From Phenylobacterium sp. (GTDB taxonomy: Bacteria; Pseudomonadota; Alphaproteobacteria; Caulobacterales; Caulobacteraceae): 64,000 nt of DNA. Numbering within the stretch: the first letter of the stretch is position 1; every line of letters starts with the position of its first letter. The notes below the pieces were generated by a model. The model was given only the letters and a program-made list of their open reading frames with translations. It did not search any database and was not told the origin of the DNA. Below, one piece after another: positions 29,902 through 39,164 of the stretch. A program made the translations under genes and the position numbers. The stretch lies in NCBI RefSeq assembly GCF_030651185.1, contig NZ_JAUSCJ010000036.1:62001-126000 (forward strand), read 5' to 3'.

Positions 29902-31183
29902 AGCGAAGCGCCTCCACGGGATCGAGGCGCGAGGCGCGCCAGGCCGACGGCAGGCTGGCCACGAAGGTCATGGCCAGGGCCCCGCCGGTGATGCCCGCGA
30001 CCTCGATCCAGTCGATCTTGGCCGGCACGCGGGTGAGGAAATAGACGTCGGAATTGAACACCTGGGCGCCGGTGGCCCACTCCACGAACTGCTGGATCTC
30101 GCCGATGAAGGTGCAGAACAGCACCCCGATCCCGAGGCCCGTCAGGGTCCCCAGCAGGCCGATGGTGGCGCCGGTCATGAAGAAGATCCGCAGGATGCTC
30201 CCCTGCCCCGCCCCCATGGTGCGCAGGATGGCGATGTCGCGGCTCTTGTTCTTCACCAGCATGACCAGGCCGGAGATGATGTTCATGGCCGCGATGAAGA
30301 GCAGCATGGTGAGGATCAGGAACATGACGTTCCGCTCGACCTGCAGGGCGCCCCAGTAGGAGGCGTTCTTCTGGGTCCAGTCGGTGACGATGGAGGCCGG
30401 GCCGGAGATGCGGGCGACGTCGGGCTTCATGTCCACGGCCTGGTCGGGATCAGCGAGCTTCATCTCCACGAAGTCGACGCCGGTGTCGCGGCCGAAGAAC
30501 AGCTGCGCCTGGGCCAGCGGCATGTAGATGAAGGCCTGGTCGTACTGGCTCATCCCCACCTTGAAGGTGCCGGCCACAGTGTAGGACTTGCGCTGCGGCG
30601 TCGCGCCGAAGGCCGTCGCCCCGCCGGTGGGGGAGATCAGGGTCAGCGCGTCGCCGGCCTGGACGCCCAGGTTGCGCGCCAGGTCGTCGCCCACCAGGAT
30701 CAGGTCGCCGCCGTACTCGCCGTCGCCGAAGCCCTCAAGGGAGCCGGAGACAATGTTGGAGGCGATGATCTCGGTGGCCTTGAGGTCGGCGGGGGCCAGG
30801 CCGCGCACGATCGCGCCGCTGATCTGGCCCATGCCCAGCGCCATGGCCTGGGCCTCGATGACCGGGGCGGCCTGGGTCACGCCCGGCAGCTTGCGCAGGC
30901 GCATCACCATGGCGTCGCGCTCAGGGGTCTGCAGCACGCCGCCGGCCACATAGACGTGGCCGTTGAAGCCGAGGATGCGGTTGAGCAGCTCGGACCGGAA
31001 GCCGTTCATCACGCTCATCACGATGATCAGCACGGCGACGGCCAGGGTGATGCCGATGAAGGAGATGATCGAGATCAGGGCGACGCCGCCCTGGCTCTTC
31101 TTGGCGCGCAGATAGCGGCCGGCGACCATGCGCTCCCAGACCCCGAAGGGCTGGCCGCGGCCTCCCAGGGTCGGATTGCTCAC
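29894..31183 (-). CDS. lipoprotein-releasing ABC transporter permease (LolC/LolE family)
   Basis: FtsX-type permease of the Lol system, 429 residues, partner of LolD. The N-terminus has [20 protein letters not shown] and then a membrane helix ([20 protein letters not shown]). A periplasmic domain of about 220 residues and three C-terminal helices ([20 protein letters not shown] first) follow, giving the MacB/FtsX topology. Starts with GTG in a 4-bp overlap with proS. Like many alphaproteobacteria it appears as a single permease gene, probably forming a homodimer; calling it LolC or LolE specifically is not justified. Confidence 0.93.
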
Positions 31184-32493
31184 GCCGAGATCACCTTCAG
31201 GGCTTCTTCCAGGGTCAGGGTCTGCTTCTCGCCGGTGGCGCGGCGCTTGATCTCGACGGTGCCGTCGGCGACGCCCTTGGGCCCAACCACCAGCTGCCAG
31301 GGGATGCCCACCAGATCGATGGCGGCGAACTTGGCGCCGGGGCGCTGGTCTGAGTCGTCCAGCAGGGGGTCCTTGCCGGCCGCGATCAGGGCTTGATAGG
31401 CCTTCTCGGCCACTTCGTCGGTGCCGGCGTCGCCGGGCCGCAGGTTGATCACCGCCGCGCCGAAGGGCGCCACGGCGTCGGGCCAGATGATCCCGGCCTC
31501 GTCATGGCTGGCCTCGATGATCGCGCCGGTCAGGCGCGAGACGCCGACGCCGTAGGAGCCGCCGTGGATCGGACGGTCCTGGCCGTCGGGCCCGGCCACC
31601 GTGGCCTTCATGGGCTTGGAGTACTTCTCGCCGAAGTAGAAGATGTGGCCGACCTCGATGCCGCGGGCCGAGAGGCGCTTATCCTCGGGCACCGCCGCGA
31701 AGGCCGCCTCGTCGTGCATCTCCTCGGTGGCGGCGTAGAGGTTGGTGCGCTGCTCCACCAGGGGCTGGAGGTCGCCGTCCCAGTCGACGTCGCCGGGGGC
31801 GCCCATCTCCACCAGGTCCTTGTGGCAGAACACCTGGCTCTCGCCGGTGTCGGCCAGGATGATGAACTCGTGGGAGAGGTCGCCGCCGATGGGGCCGGGA
31901 TCGGCCTTCATGGGCACCACGTTGAGGCCCATCCGCGCATAGGTGTTCAGATAGGCGATGAACATGCGGTTGTAGGACTTGCGCGCCGCGGCCTCGTCGA
32001 CGTCGAAGGAATAGGCGTCCTTCATCAGGAACTCGCGGCCGCGCATGACGCCGAAGCGGGGGCGGCGCTCGTCGCGGAACTTCCACTGGATGTTGTAGAG
32101 GTTCTTGGGCAGGTCCTTGTAGCTCTTCACATAGGCGCGGAAGATCTCGGTGATCACTTCCTCGGCGGTGGGGCCGTAGAGCAGGTCGCGCTTGTGGCGG
32201 TCGGTGATGCGCAGCATCTCGTCGCCGTAGTCTTCATAGCGGCCGCTCTCGCGCCACAGGTCGGCCAGCTGCAGGGTGGGCATCAGCACCTCGATGGCGC
32301 CGGCCCGGTCCATTTCCTCGCGCACGATCTGCTCGATCTTCTTCAGGACCCGCAGGCCCAGCGGCAGCCAGGCATAGATGCCGGCGGCCTCCTGGCGGAT
32401 CATGCCGGCGCGCAGCATGAGCTGGTGGCTGACCACCACGGCGTCGGAGGGGGCTTCCCGAAGCGTCGGCATGAAGTAACGCGAAAGACGCAT
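31180..32493 (-). CDS. proS: prolyl-tRNA synthetase, alphaproteobacterial short type
   Basis: Class II synthetase charging tRNA-Pro, 437 residues, which is the mitochondrial-like type lacking the INS editing domain (the E. coli form has about 570). Class II motifs: motif 1 region [18 protein letters not shown], motif 2 [20 protein letters not shown], motif 3 [16 protein letters not shown]. The C-terminal anticodon-binding domain has [17 protein letters not shown]. Starts [18 protein letters not shown]. It is cotranscribed with lolC/E and lolD through a 4-bp overlap; a terminator for the upstream mce unit lies about 85 bases before its start. Confidence 0.95.
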   Translation of the reverse strand: MRLSRYFMPTLREAPSDAVVVSHQLMLRAGMIRQEAAGIYAWLPLGLRVLKKIEQIVREEMDRAGAIEVLMPTLQLADLWRESGRYEDYGDEMLRITDRHKRDLLYGPTAEEVITEIFRAYVKSYKDLPKNLYNIQWKFRDERRPRFGVMRGREFLMKDAYSFDVDEAAARKSYNRMFIAYLNTYARMGLNVVPMKADPGPIGGDLSHEFIILADTGESQVFCHKDLVEMGAPGDVDWDGDLQPLVEQRTNLYAATEEMHDEAAFAAVPEDKRLSARGIEVGHIFYFGEKYSKPMKATVAGPDGQDRPIHGGSYGVGVSRLTGAIIEASHDEAGIIWPDAVAPFGAAVINLRPGDAGTDEVAEKAYQALIAAGKDPLLDDSDQRPGAKFAAIDLVGIPWQLVVGPKGVADGTVEIKRRATGEKQTLTLEEALKVISA

Positions 32494-32576
32494 CGGCTAA
32501 GGATTCCCGGACGAGGTTCAGATCAACGGCCCTGATAGCCGCTGCGCTTGGACCTTGGCAACGAAGCTGGATGAAA

Positions 32577-32608
32577 AGAAGGCCGCCCAGGGAGGTGGGC
32601 GGCCTTCT
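32577..32608 (-). terminator. rho-independent terminator upstream of proS
   Basis: AGAAGGCCGCCCA (32577-32589) pairs perfectly with TGGGCGGCCTTCT (32596-32608) around a 6-base loop; on the minus strand it runs into TTTTCATCC. It ends transcription coming from mce-DUF1467. The rest of the gap 32494-32774 shows only a GTAAC-ctga-GTTAC palindrome at 32664-32677 and no gene. Confidence 0.75.
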
Positions 32609-32774
32609 CGTCGTCGGGGAAAACGCCACAAACAGCCTTCGGCTGCTCGCGATGTGACTTCTGGTAACCTGAGTTACGCCGTCCGGCGAAGGCGTTACGC
32701 GCGGCCACGCCAAGGGCATAGGTTTCGCCCAATCTTTAAGCGGGCAAGACTTGCGACGCTGCCCGGCTGGGCAA

Positions 32775-33038
32775 TCAGCCCAGGCCGGACGGAAGGTTCG
32801 GCAGCGGAATCACCCGGAAATGCAGCAGCAGCCACAGGACCGAGAAGACGATCGCCGAGATCCAGGTGGTGGTGATGAACTTCTTCTTGATCTTCGGGTC
32901 CACCGGGGCGCCGGGATCGCCGCCATCACCCTTGTCGATGCCGGCCTCGGCATGGCTGACAACGCCGATGGGCAGGACCGCGAACAGCACGGTCCACCAG
33001 ATGGTGAAATAGATGGCGACGCCGGTGAACCAGGTCAT
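32775..33038 (-). CDS. DUF1467 family membrane protein
   Basis: An 87-residue inner-membrane protein with two helices (MTWFTGVAIYFTIWWTVLFA start, and WISAIVFSVLWLLLHF near the C-terminus) joined by a polar loop rich in Gly, Asp and Lys. This matches the alphaproteobacterial DUF1467 family, whose members commonly sit beside methylmalonyl-CoA epimerase; function unknown. The start overlaps the mce stop by one base, so it is translationally coupled to it. Confidence 0.88.
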   Translation of the reverse strand: MTWFTGVAIYFTIWWTVLFAVLPIGVVSHAEAGIDKGDGGDPGAPVDPKIKKKFITTTWISAIVFSVLWLLLHFRVIPLPNLPSGLG

Positions 33039-33460
33039 CAGTGGGCTCCCTTGGGGGCTTCCATGAGCTCGACCAGGACGCCGCCCATGTTCTTGGGATG
33101 GATGAAGATCACCGGCACGCCGTGGGCGCCCATGCGGGGCTCGCCCGTGCCCAGCACGGTGGCGCCCTTGGCGCGCATGTCGTCGCGGGCCACCAGGATA
33201 TCGGGCACTTCGAAGCAGATGTGATGCTGGCCGCCATTGGGGTTCTTGGCCAGGAAGCCGTGGATCGGCGAGGCCTCGCCATAGGGCTCGATCAGTTCGA
33301 TCTGGCTGTTGGGGGTGTCGACGAAGCAGACCCAGACGCCCTGTTCGGGTAGGGCGAACTTCTCGCCGATGGAGGTCGCGCCCAGCAGGTCGCGATAGAC
33401 CTTCACGGCCTCGTCGATGGAGGGGGTGGCGACCCCCACATGGTTCAGTTTTCCGATCAT
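33038..33460 (-). CDS. mce: methylmalonyl-CoA epimerase
   Basis: Vicinal-oxygen-chelate (glyoxalase-fold) enzyme of 140 residues interconverting (R)- and (S)-methylmalonyl-CoA, used in propionate/odd-chain and branched amino acid breakdown. Starts MIGKLNHVGVATPSIDEAV with the metal-binding His in LNHVGVA; further ligands are in NGGQHHICFEVPD and the Glu of VLVELMEAP. Overlaps DUF1467 by one base. A CoA-transferase fusion and RNase J lie upstream on the same strand. The mutase genes are not in the window. Confidence 0.93.
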   Translation of the reverse strand: MIGKLNHVGVATPSIDEAVKVYRDLLGATSIGEKFALPEQGVWVCFVDTPNSQIELIEPYGEASPIHGFLAKNPNGGQHHICFEVPDILVARDDMRAKGATVLGTGEPRMGAHGVPVIFIHPKNMGGVLVELMEAPKGAH

Positions 33461-33543
33461 GCCGTCCGCCTCGCGATTTCCGTGGGCGGTATAGACGACT
33501 TCCGCCGGGTTAGGGGAACGCTCTCTTGCGGCGCGGTGTCGCC

Positions 33544-35832
33544 TTACTGGGTGAACAGCGCCGTGCCCCCGTCGCGCAGATGGGCCAGGTTGGCGGCGGG
33601 ACCGAAGATGGCGCCGGCCGCCAGCAGTTCGGCGATGTGGACAGGGGAGTACCCCATCTCCTCCAGCAGCTCGCCGCTATGCTGGCCCAGGTCCGGCGTC
33701 GGGCGCCGGAAGCCGCTGGAGCCGCGGGCGAAGTCGGCATAGGCGCGCACGCTGAGCATGTCGCCCAGGCGGGGGTGGCGCCAGACCTCGAAGAAGTCGT
33801 TCTCCCACAGCCAGTCGCTTTCGAAGGCTTCATAGCCGCGCAGCACAGGGGCGCAGGGGACGCCCTGGGCCAGCAGTTCCTCGATGACGCCGTCACGCAT
33901 GCGGGCGGTGAAGGCCAGTTCCAGGGCGCGGGCCAGGTGGCCATCGCGGGAGGCGGTGAGCGCGTTGTCGGGCAGCGGCACGCGAAGGACGCCACACAGG
34001 GCGTCGGCCTCGGCCTTCGTCTCGCAGACCAGGGCGATCCAGCCGTCGGCGCACGGGTAGTAGCGGTGCAGGGCGCGGACCCCAAGGCAGTCCTGGGCGC
34101 CGACGTCGTTGGCTGGGCGGCCGTCATAGGTGGTGACCTCAGCCTGCTGGAAGGTGAGGCTCTGCGCCATCAGGCTTGTGGAGATCTCCTGCCCCTCCCC
34201 GGTCTTCTCGCGGGCGTTCAGCGCGGCGATGATGGAGAAGGCCACCACGGCGGCGGTGGCCACGTCATTGACCGGGATGGTGTGCAGCACCGGCTCCCCC
34301 TCCCCACCTTGCGCGGCCATCATCCCGCCCTCGGCCTGCAGCAGCGGATCAAAGCCCGGCAGAACGGCGCGGGCGCCCTTGTCGCCGTAGGCGTTGATCG
34401 AGCAGGAGACGATGCGGGGGTTGATGGCCTTCAGCGCCGCGTAGTGGATGCCCAGGCGCTCGCGCACGCCGAAGCGGTAGTTGTCGAGGATGACGTCGGC
34501 GCCCCGCACCAGGTCGAAGAACATCTCGCGCGCGGCGGGCTGTTTCAGGTCGATGCCCAGACCCCGCTTGCCGCGGCTATAGGCCATGAAGCCGCCGCCG
34601 TTGCTGCGGAAGGGGTCGCCCTCGATGGGTTCGATCTTGATGACGTCGGCGCCCAGATTGGCCAGCACGCCGCCGGCATGGGCGCCGGCGATCACCGTGC
34701 CCAGGTCCAGCACCTTGATCCCCGACAGGGGCTGGGGACCGTCATTGGCGCCGGTGGGTTGCGGCGTCGGGCGCTCGGGCCAGGCATGGCCGTTGAGGGG
34801 TTTGGCGAGGTGGCGGATCGAGCCCGGCGTCACCGACAGCCGCGACGGCACATTGGGCATGTGGACCGGTCCGAGCTCGGGATGGTCCAGGGTGACCCGA
34901 GCCTCGCCGGCCGCCACGGCGTCACCGGCGAACCAGGGCTCACGAAGGCCAACCGGGGCGCAGGGCACGCCATTGGCCTGCAGCAGCTCCAGCCACTCGG
35001 CGCGGGGGCGGGTCTTGAACACCGCCTTCAGGGCCTCGCGGGCCAGCAGCGGGTCCGAGGCGAAGGTCTCCCAGTGGTCGCCCAGCCCCAAGGCCTGGAT
35101 GGCGCGGTGATAGAAGGCCACGAACAGGGTCGCCAGGAAGAACCACTGGCCGTCGCCGCACTCATAGAGCCGATAGCTGGGCGAGGCCCCGAGCGGCGCG
35201 CCGCGCGGCAGGGGCGGGTCGGCCAGGACCCGGACCGGGCCGGTGACCTCCGACACGCCGTGCAGGCCGCTGACGGTCACCGCCTGGCCCTTGCCGCTGC
35301 GGTGGCGTTCCAGCAGGGCGGCGCTGATGGCGGCGGCGCCCATCACCGCCTGGCCATAGTGACAGAGCGGCAGGATCAGGTGGATCGGCTGGTCCGAGTA
35401 CGCGCCCTGCCGGAAGGCCACCCCGCTGAGCGCGGTCAGCAGGCTGTGGTGCGAGGGGAGCTGGCTCCAGGACCCCCTGGTCCCATAGGGCGGCATCCAG
35501 GCGTGGATCAGGTGGGGGTGGATCGCCGTGACCGTGCGCGCATCCAGGCCCAGGGCCTCCAGCTTGCCCGGCGCATGGTCAAAGATCGCGACGTCGGCGC
35601 GGGCGATCAGTTCGCGGGCCCTGGCGATCCCGGCCGCGGTCTCGAGATCCAGGGTCAGCAGATGTTTGTTGCGGTTCCAGGTCAGGTAGCCGGGATGGTC
35701 CTTCATCCGGTCGCCCTGCGGCGGCTCGACCTTGATGATGTCGGCCTCAAAGTCCCCCATCAGCATGGCGGCCATGGGCCCGGCCAGGCCTTGGGTGAAG
35801 TCGACGATGCGGACGCCGGCGAATGCGGACAT
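33544..35832 (-). CDS. tandem-fused CaiB/BaiF family III CoA-transferase
   Basis: A 762-residue protein from MSAFAGVRIVDFTQGLAGPM containing two complete CaiB/BaiF (class III CoA-transferase) units: residues 1-350 and about 370-762, each beginning with the family start (GVRIVDFTQGLAGPM; GIKVLDLGTVIAGAHAG). In the second unit the catalytic Asp523 is present in IPVNDVATAAVV. The matching position in the first unit is His158 (LPLCHYGQAVMG), so only one half seems able to form the aspartyl-CoA intermediate. The second unit therefore probably carries the chemistry. Substrate is unknown; proximity to methylmalonyl-CoA epimerase only hints at acyl-CoA catabolism. It is preceded by a 121-bp gap from RNase J with a possible TetR-type palindrome. 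Confidence 0.87.
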   Translation of the reverse strand: MSAFAGVRIVDFTQGLAGPMAAMLMGDFEADIIKVEPPQGDRMKDHPGYLTWNRNKHLLTLDLETAAGIARARELIARADVAIFDHAPGKLEALGLDARTVTAIHPHLIHAWMPPYGTRGSWSQLPSHHSLLTALSGVAFRQGAYSDQPIHLILPLCHYGQAVMGAAAISAALLERHRSGKGQAVTVSGLHGVSEVTGPVRVLADPPLPRGAPLGASPSYRLYECGDGQWFFLATLFVAFYHRAIQALGLGDHWETFASDPLLAREALKAVFKTRPRAEWLELLQANGVPCAPVGLREPWFAGDAVAAGEARVTLDHPELGPVHMPNVPSRLSVTPGSIRHLAKPLNGHAWPERPTPQPTGANDGPQPLSGIKVLDLGTVIAGAHAGGVLANLGADVIKIEPIEGDPFRSNGGGFMAYSRGKRGLGIDLKQPAAREMFFDLVRGADVILDNYRFGVRERLGIHYAALKAINPRIVSCSINAYGDKGARAVLPGFDPLLQAEGGMMAAQGGEGEPVLHTIPVNDVATAAVVAFSIIAALNAREKTGEGQEISTSLMAQSLTFQQAEVTTYDGRPANDVGAQDCLGVRALHRYYPCADGWIALVCETKAEADALCGVLRVPLPDNALTASRDGHLARALELAFTARMRDGVIEELLAQGVPCAPVLRGYEAFESDWLWENDFFEVWRHPRLGDMLSVRAYADFARGSSGFRRPTPDLGQHSGELLEEMGYSPVHIAELLAAGAIFGPAANLAHLRDGGTALFTQ

Positions 35833-35953
35833 ATGACGCCCTCCCTGCTGCGGGGCGCGTCGTGGCGCGCGCCCTCGCAAGGCTCGCGGGGCGGCGAGCC
35901 GGGAGACATCAAACCATAGCTCGGCCCTGAAACAAGTCCGATCGGTCGGTAGG

Positions 35954-37642
35954 TTAGATCCGCAGGACCGTGGTCTCGACGACGGGACGGCGGCCCCAGA
36001 CGCGCTGGCTGGCCTTCTTCACCGCCCGCGAAATGGCCTTCTCGATGGCCTCGTCGTCGTCGCGCTCGCTGCCCTTCAGACGGTCCATGGCGCGCTCAGC
36101 CTCATCGGCCAGATCGTCCATCATGTCTTCCATCGGATAGTCGGCCTCGGCCGGCAGACCGAGCGCCCGGACCTGGGGCCCCGAGACGATCTTCCCGCGG
36201 GGGTCGAGGGCGACCGAGACGGCCAGCATGCCGTTGAAGGCGGCATGGCGGCGTTCGCGCAGGGCGTCGCCGTTCTCCGGGGTCAGCATGCCGCCGTCGA
36301 CATAGATGCGGCCGGCCTGGACCTCGTCGATGATCTCGGCGCGGCCAGGCGCCAGGCGGACCATGTCGCCGTTGCGGGGCGAGACGGTCTGGGGGACCTG
36401 CAGGTCCTTGGCGAAAGCCGCGTGTTCCAGCAGGTGGCGGCGCTCGCCGTGGGTGGGGACGGCGATCTCAGGCCGGGCCCAGGCGTACATCTGGGCCAGC
36501 TCGTCGCGGCACGGGTGGCCGGAGACGTGGATGCCGGGGTGGTCACGCTCGGTGTAGAGCCGCACGCCACGGTCGGCGAGGCGGTTCTGCAGGGCGCGGA
36601 TCGGCACTTCGTTGCCCGGAATGACCCGGGAGGAGAAGATGCAGGCGTCCCCCTGCCCCAGCTTCACGAAGGGGTGGGAGCCGTCGGCGATGCGGAACAG
36701 GGCCGCGCGGGCCTCGCCCTGGCTGCCGGTGCAGAGATAGAGGATGCGGTCCTCGGCGAAGTCGCGGGCCTCATTGTCGGCGATGAAGGGCTTCAGGTCG
36801 GCCATCATGCCAACGGACTTCGCCGCGGCCGACATGCGGTGCATGGAGCGGCCCACCAGGCAGACCCGGCGGCCGGCGGCCTCGGCGGCGCGGATCACGG
36901 AATCCATGCGCGCCACATTGGAGGCGAAACAGGCCACGGCCACCTTATGGTGCAGCCCCTTGATCAGGTCGCTGAGCGCGTCGCGCACGTCGGCCTCGGA
37001 GCCGGCGGTCCCGTCCACGAAGACGTTGGTGCTATCGCAGACCATGGCGAGGATGCCCTCGTCCCCCAGCTTCTTGATGGCCGCGTCGTCGGTCACGCCG
37101 CCCAGGATGGGGTCGGGATCGATCTTCCAATCGCCGGTGTGCAAGATGGTGCCCAGCGGCGTGCGGATCGCCAGGCCGTTGGGCTCGGGGATCGAGTGGG
37201 TGAGCGTGATCAGGTCGATCTCGAAGGGACCGAGGGTCACCTTGCCGCCCAGGGGCACCTCGGTGATCACCGCGTCGGCGGCGGCCGGGTTCTCCCGCAG
37301 CTTCTCGCGCAGCAGGAAGGCGGTGAAGGGCGTGGCGTAGAGCATCCCGCCCAGGCGCGGCCACAGGCGCGCGACGGCGCCGATGTGGTCCTCATGGGCG
37401 TGGGTCAGGACGATCCCGAGGATGTCCTTCTTATGCGCCTCCAGGAAGGTCGGGTCGGGCAGGATGATCTCGACGCCCGGCGTGGTCTGGTCGCCGAAGG
37501 TGATTCCCAGGTCCACCACGATCCACTTGCGCGCGTGGGGCGGGCCGTAGCCGTAGAGATTGAAGTTCATCCCGATCTCGTTCGAGCCGCCGAGCGGCAG
37601 GAAAACGAGCTCGTCGTCGGCTTTCGCCTTGATCATGGCCAT
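35954..37642 (-). CDS. rnj: ribonuclease J
   Basis: Beta-CASP metallo-beta-lactamase ribonuclease with endo- and 5'-3' exonuclease activity in RNA maturation and decay; 562 residues. The zinc motif is HAHEDH at residues 81-86. Beta-CASP features such as VCDSTNVFVDGTAGSE, CTGSQGEARAALFRIADGSH, IHVSGHPCRDELAQM and the C-terminal dimer/KH-like tail are present. Start [20 protein letters not shown] overlaps the coaX stop by one base, so it is coupled to coaX-birA and the nuo operon. RNase J is typical for alphaproteobacteria but absent from E. coli. Confidence 0.94.
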   Translation of the reverse strand: MAMIKAKADDELVFLPLGGSNEIGMNFNLYGYGPPHARKWIVVDLGITFGDQTTPGVEIILPDPTFLEAHKKDILGIVLTHAHEDHIGAVARLWPRLGGMLYATPFTAFLLREKLRENPAAADAVITEVPLGGKVTLGPFEIDLITLTHSIPEPNGLAIRTPLGTILHTGDWKIDPDPILGGVTDDAAIKKLGDEGILAMVCDSTNVFVDGTAGSEADVRDALSDLIKGLHHKVAVACFASNVARMDSVIRAAEAAGRRVCLVGRSMHRMSAAAKSVGMMADLKPFIADNEARDFAEDRILYLCTGSQGEARAALFRIADGSHPFVKLGQGDACIFSSRVIPGNEVPIRALQNRLADRGVRLYTERDHPGIHVSGHPCRDELAQMYAWARPEIAVPTHGERRHLLEHAAFAKDLQVPQTVSPRNGDMVRLAPGRAEIIDEVQAGRIYVDGGMLTPENGDALRERRHAAFNGMLAVSVALDPRGKIVSGPQVRALGLPAEADYPMEDMMDDLADEAERAMDRLKGSERDDDEAIEKAISRAVKKASQRVWGRRPVVETTVLRI

Positions 37643-38424
37643 CAGGTCACCGCCGCGGGGCGCGGATTGCGCCGTGAGATTTCCAGCATGCCGCGAATGG
37701 TCAGGTCCGGATCGAAATGGTCGATGGAAAGAGTGGCGCCGTGGAACAGGCTGGCGACGCCGCCGGTGGCCACCACGGTCATGGGGTCACCCCACTCGGC
37801 CTTGAGGCGGGCGATGAGGCCCTCGATGAGGGCGACATAGCCCCAGAAAACACCTGACTGCATGGCTCCGACTGTATCCTTGCCCAGGACTCGCTGGGGC
37901 TTCTGAATGGCGACGCGGGGCAGTTTCGCCGCCGCACTGTGCAAGGCTTCCATCGAAAGATTGATGCCTGGCGCGATCACACCACCCTCGAAACCGCCGT
38001 CCGCGGCGATCACGTCGAAGGTGGTGGCGGTGCCGGAGTCGATGACGATCAACGTCCCCGGATAAACAATATGCGCCCCGATTGCGTTCACAAGGCGGTC
38101 GGCGCCGGCCTCGGACGGCTTGTCGATGCGGATGGCGATCCCGAGGTCGGCGTTCTCGCCGATCACCAGGGGCTCCACGTGCAGGTAGCGGCGCGAGAGG
38201 TTGCGCAGGTTGAAGATCGACTGCGGCACGACGCTGGAGATGATGCAGGCGTCCAGCACCCCGAACTGCAGCCCCGCCATGTTCAGCAGCTGCGACAGCC
38301 AGACGGCGTATTCGTCGGCCGTGCGGCTGGAGTCGGTGGCCGCGCGCCACTGGGCGATCCAGCTCGCGCCGTCGTGGACGGCGAACAGCGTGTTGGTGTT
38401 GCCCTGTTCGATGGCGAGCAGCAT
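37642..38424 (-). CDS. coaX: type III pantothenate kinase
   Basis: First step of coenzyme A synthesis; CoaX type of 260 residues, of the ASKHA fold. N-terminal [19 protein letters not shown] is the P-loop-like motif, with Glu in place of the usual Asp (DxGNT), as is common in alphaproteobacterial members. The pantothenate-binding block [15 protein letters not shown], the switch-like [12 protein letters not shown] and the [15 protein letters not shown] motif follow. It overlaps rnj by one base and starts 2 bases after birA. It is insensitive to CoA feedback in characterised relatives. Confidence 0.95.
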   Translation of the reverse strand: MLLAIEQGNTNTLFAVHDGASWIAQWRAATDSSRTADEYAVWLSQLLNMAGLQFGVLDACIISSVVPQSIFNLRNLSRRYLHVEPLVIGENADLGIAIRIDKPSEAGADRLVNAIGAHIVYPGTLIVIDSGTATTFDVIAADGGFEGGVIAPGINLSMEALHSAAAKLPRVAIQKPQRVLGKDTVGAMQSGVFWGYVALIEGLIARLKAEWGDPMTVVATGGVASLFHGATLSIDHFDPDLTIRGMLEISRRNPRPAAVT

Positions 38425-38426
38425 CT

Positions 38427-39164
38427 TTAGGCCTCCCCGAAGAAAACGTCGCCGGCCGTTATGCGCAGAACCACGCCGTCGTCCAGCCGCAGGCGCAGGG
38501 CGCCGTCCAGATCCAGGCCCTCGGCGACGCCGCGGTGGGTCTGGTTGGGGAGCCGCGCCTCGCAGGGTTGACCCAGGCCGTGGGCCCGCTCGGTCCAGCC
38601 CTTGGCGATGGGCGTGAAGCCTTCCCGCTCCCAGGCCGATCGCCAGCGTTCGAAGGCCTGGGCCAGAACCTCAAGCGCCGCGCGCGGCGCCGGCGGCGGG
38701 CCGGACATGTATTCAGCGAAGGCGGCGGCGGGGCGCTCCACGTCCTGCGGGGCGTGGGCGAGGTTGACGCCGATGCCGACCGCCAGCCACAGGCGGCCAT
38801 CCGGCAGCGGGCCGGACTCCACCAGGATGCCGACGGCCTTGCGGCCATGGATCAGCAGGTCGTTGGGCCATTTGACGGTCGCCGCGCCGGGCCCAAGGCA
38901 GGTGTCAGCAAGGTCGGCCGCGGCGAGGGCGGCGACGAAGGAGATCTGGGCCGCCTCCCCCGCCGGCTTGTCGGTGGAGAAGAGCAGGGTGGCGGCGAGG
39001 TTGCCGACCCTGGTCTGCCAGTCGCGGCCACGACGGCCCCGGCCGGCGGTCTGGGTGAGCGCGGTGATCCAGACCGGCCCGGTCTCACCGGCCTCGGCGC
39101 GGCGACGCGCCTCGGCATTGGTGGAATCAATCTCGTCGTAGGACTCGATCGGCGGGACCGGCAC
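38427..39164 (-). CDS. birA: biotin--[acetyl-CoA-carboxylase] ligase
   Basis: Attaches biotin to carrier proteins; 245 residues. It has the catalytic domain only ([54 protein letters not shown]) and the small C-terminal domain, but lacks the N-terminal DNA-binding domain of the E. coli repressor BirA, so it is a monofunctional ligase. It starts directly after the nuoN stop with no gap, tying it to the complex I operon, and coaX follows. Confidence 0.94.
   Translation of the reverse strand: MPVPPIESYDEIDSTNAEARRRAEAGETGPVWITALTQTAGRGRRGRDWQTRVGNLAATLLFSTDKPAGEAAQISFVAALAAADLADTCLGPGAATVKWPNDLLIHGRKAVGILVESGPLPDGRLWLAVGIGVNLAHAPQDVERPAAAFAEYMSGPPPAPRAALEVLAQAFERWRSAWEREGFTPIAKGWTERAHGLGQPCEARLPNQTHRGVAEGLDLDGALRLRLDDGVVLRITAGDVFFGEA

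Noticed and set aside
32494..32774. Several small frames in the proS-DUF1467 gap
   Set aside because: They cover the terminator hairpin and are Arg/Pro-rich; none has a ribosome-binding site or family.
35881..35900. GGCTCGC/GCGAGCC hairpin after rnj as a terminator
   Set aside because: There is an inverted repeat but no T-run on the minus strand, and it sits 54 bases past the stop; not strong enough to annotate.
33526..35919. A 797-codon plus-strand frame antisense to the CaiB fusion
   Set aside because: No motif; the opposite strand carries two recognisable CaiB/BaiF units.
37642..38424. Loss of the catalytic Asp in the CoaX N-terminal motif (EQGNT for DxGNT)
   Set aside because: From memory Glu at this position is common among alphaproteobacterial CoaX proteins, so it is not evidence of inactivation.
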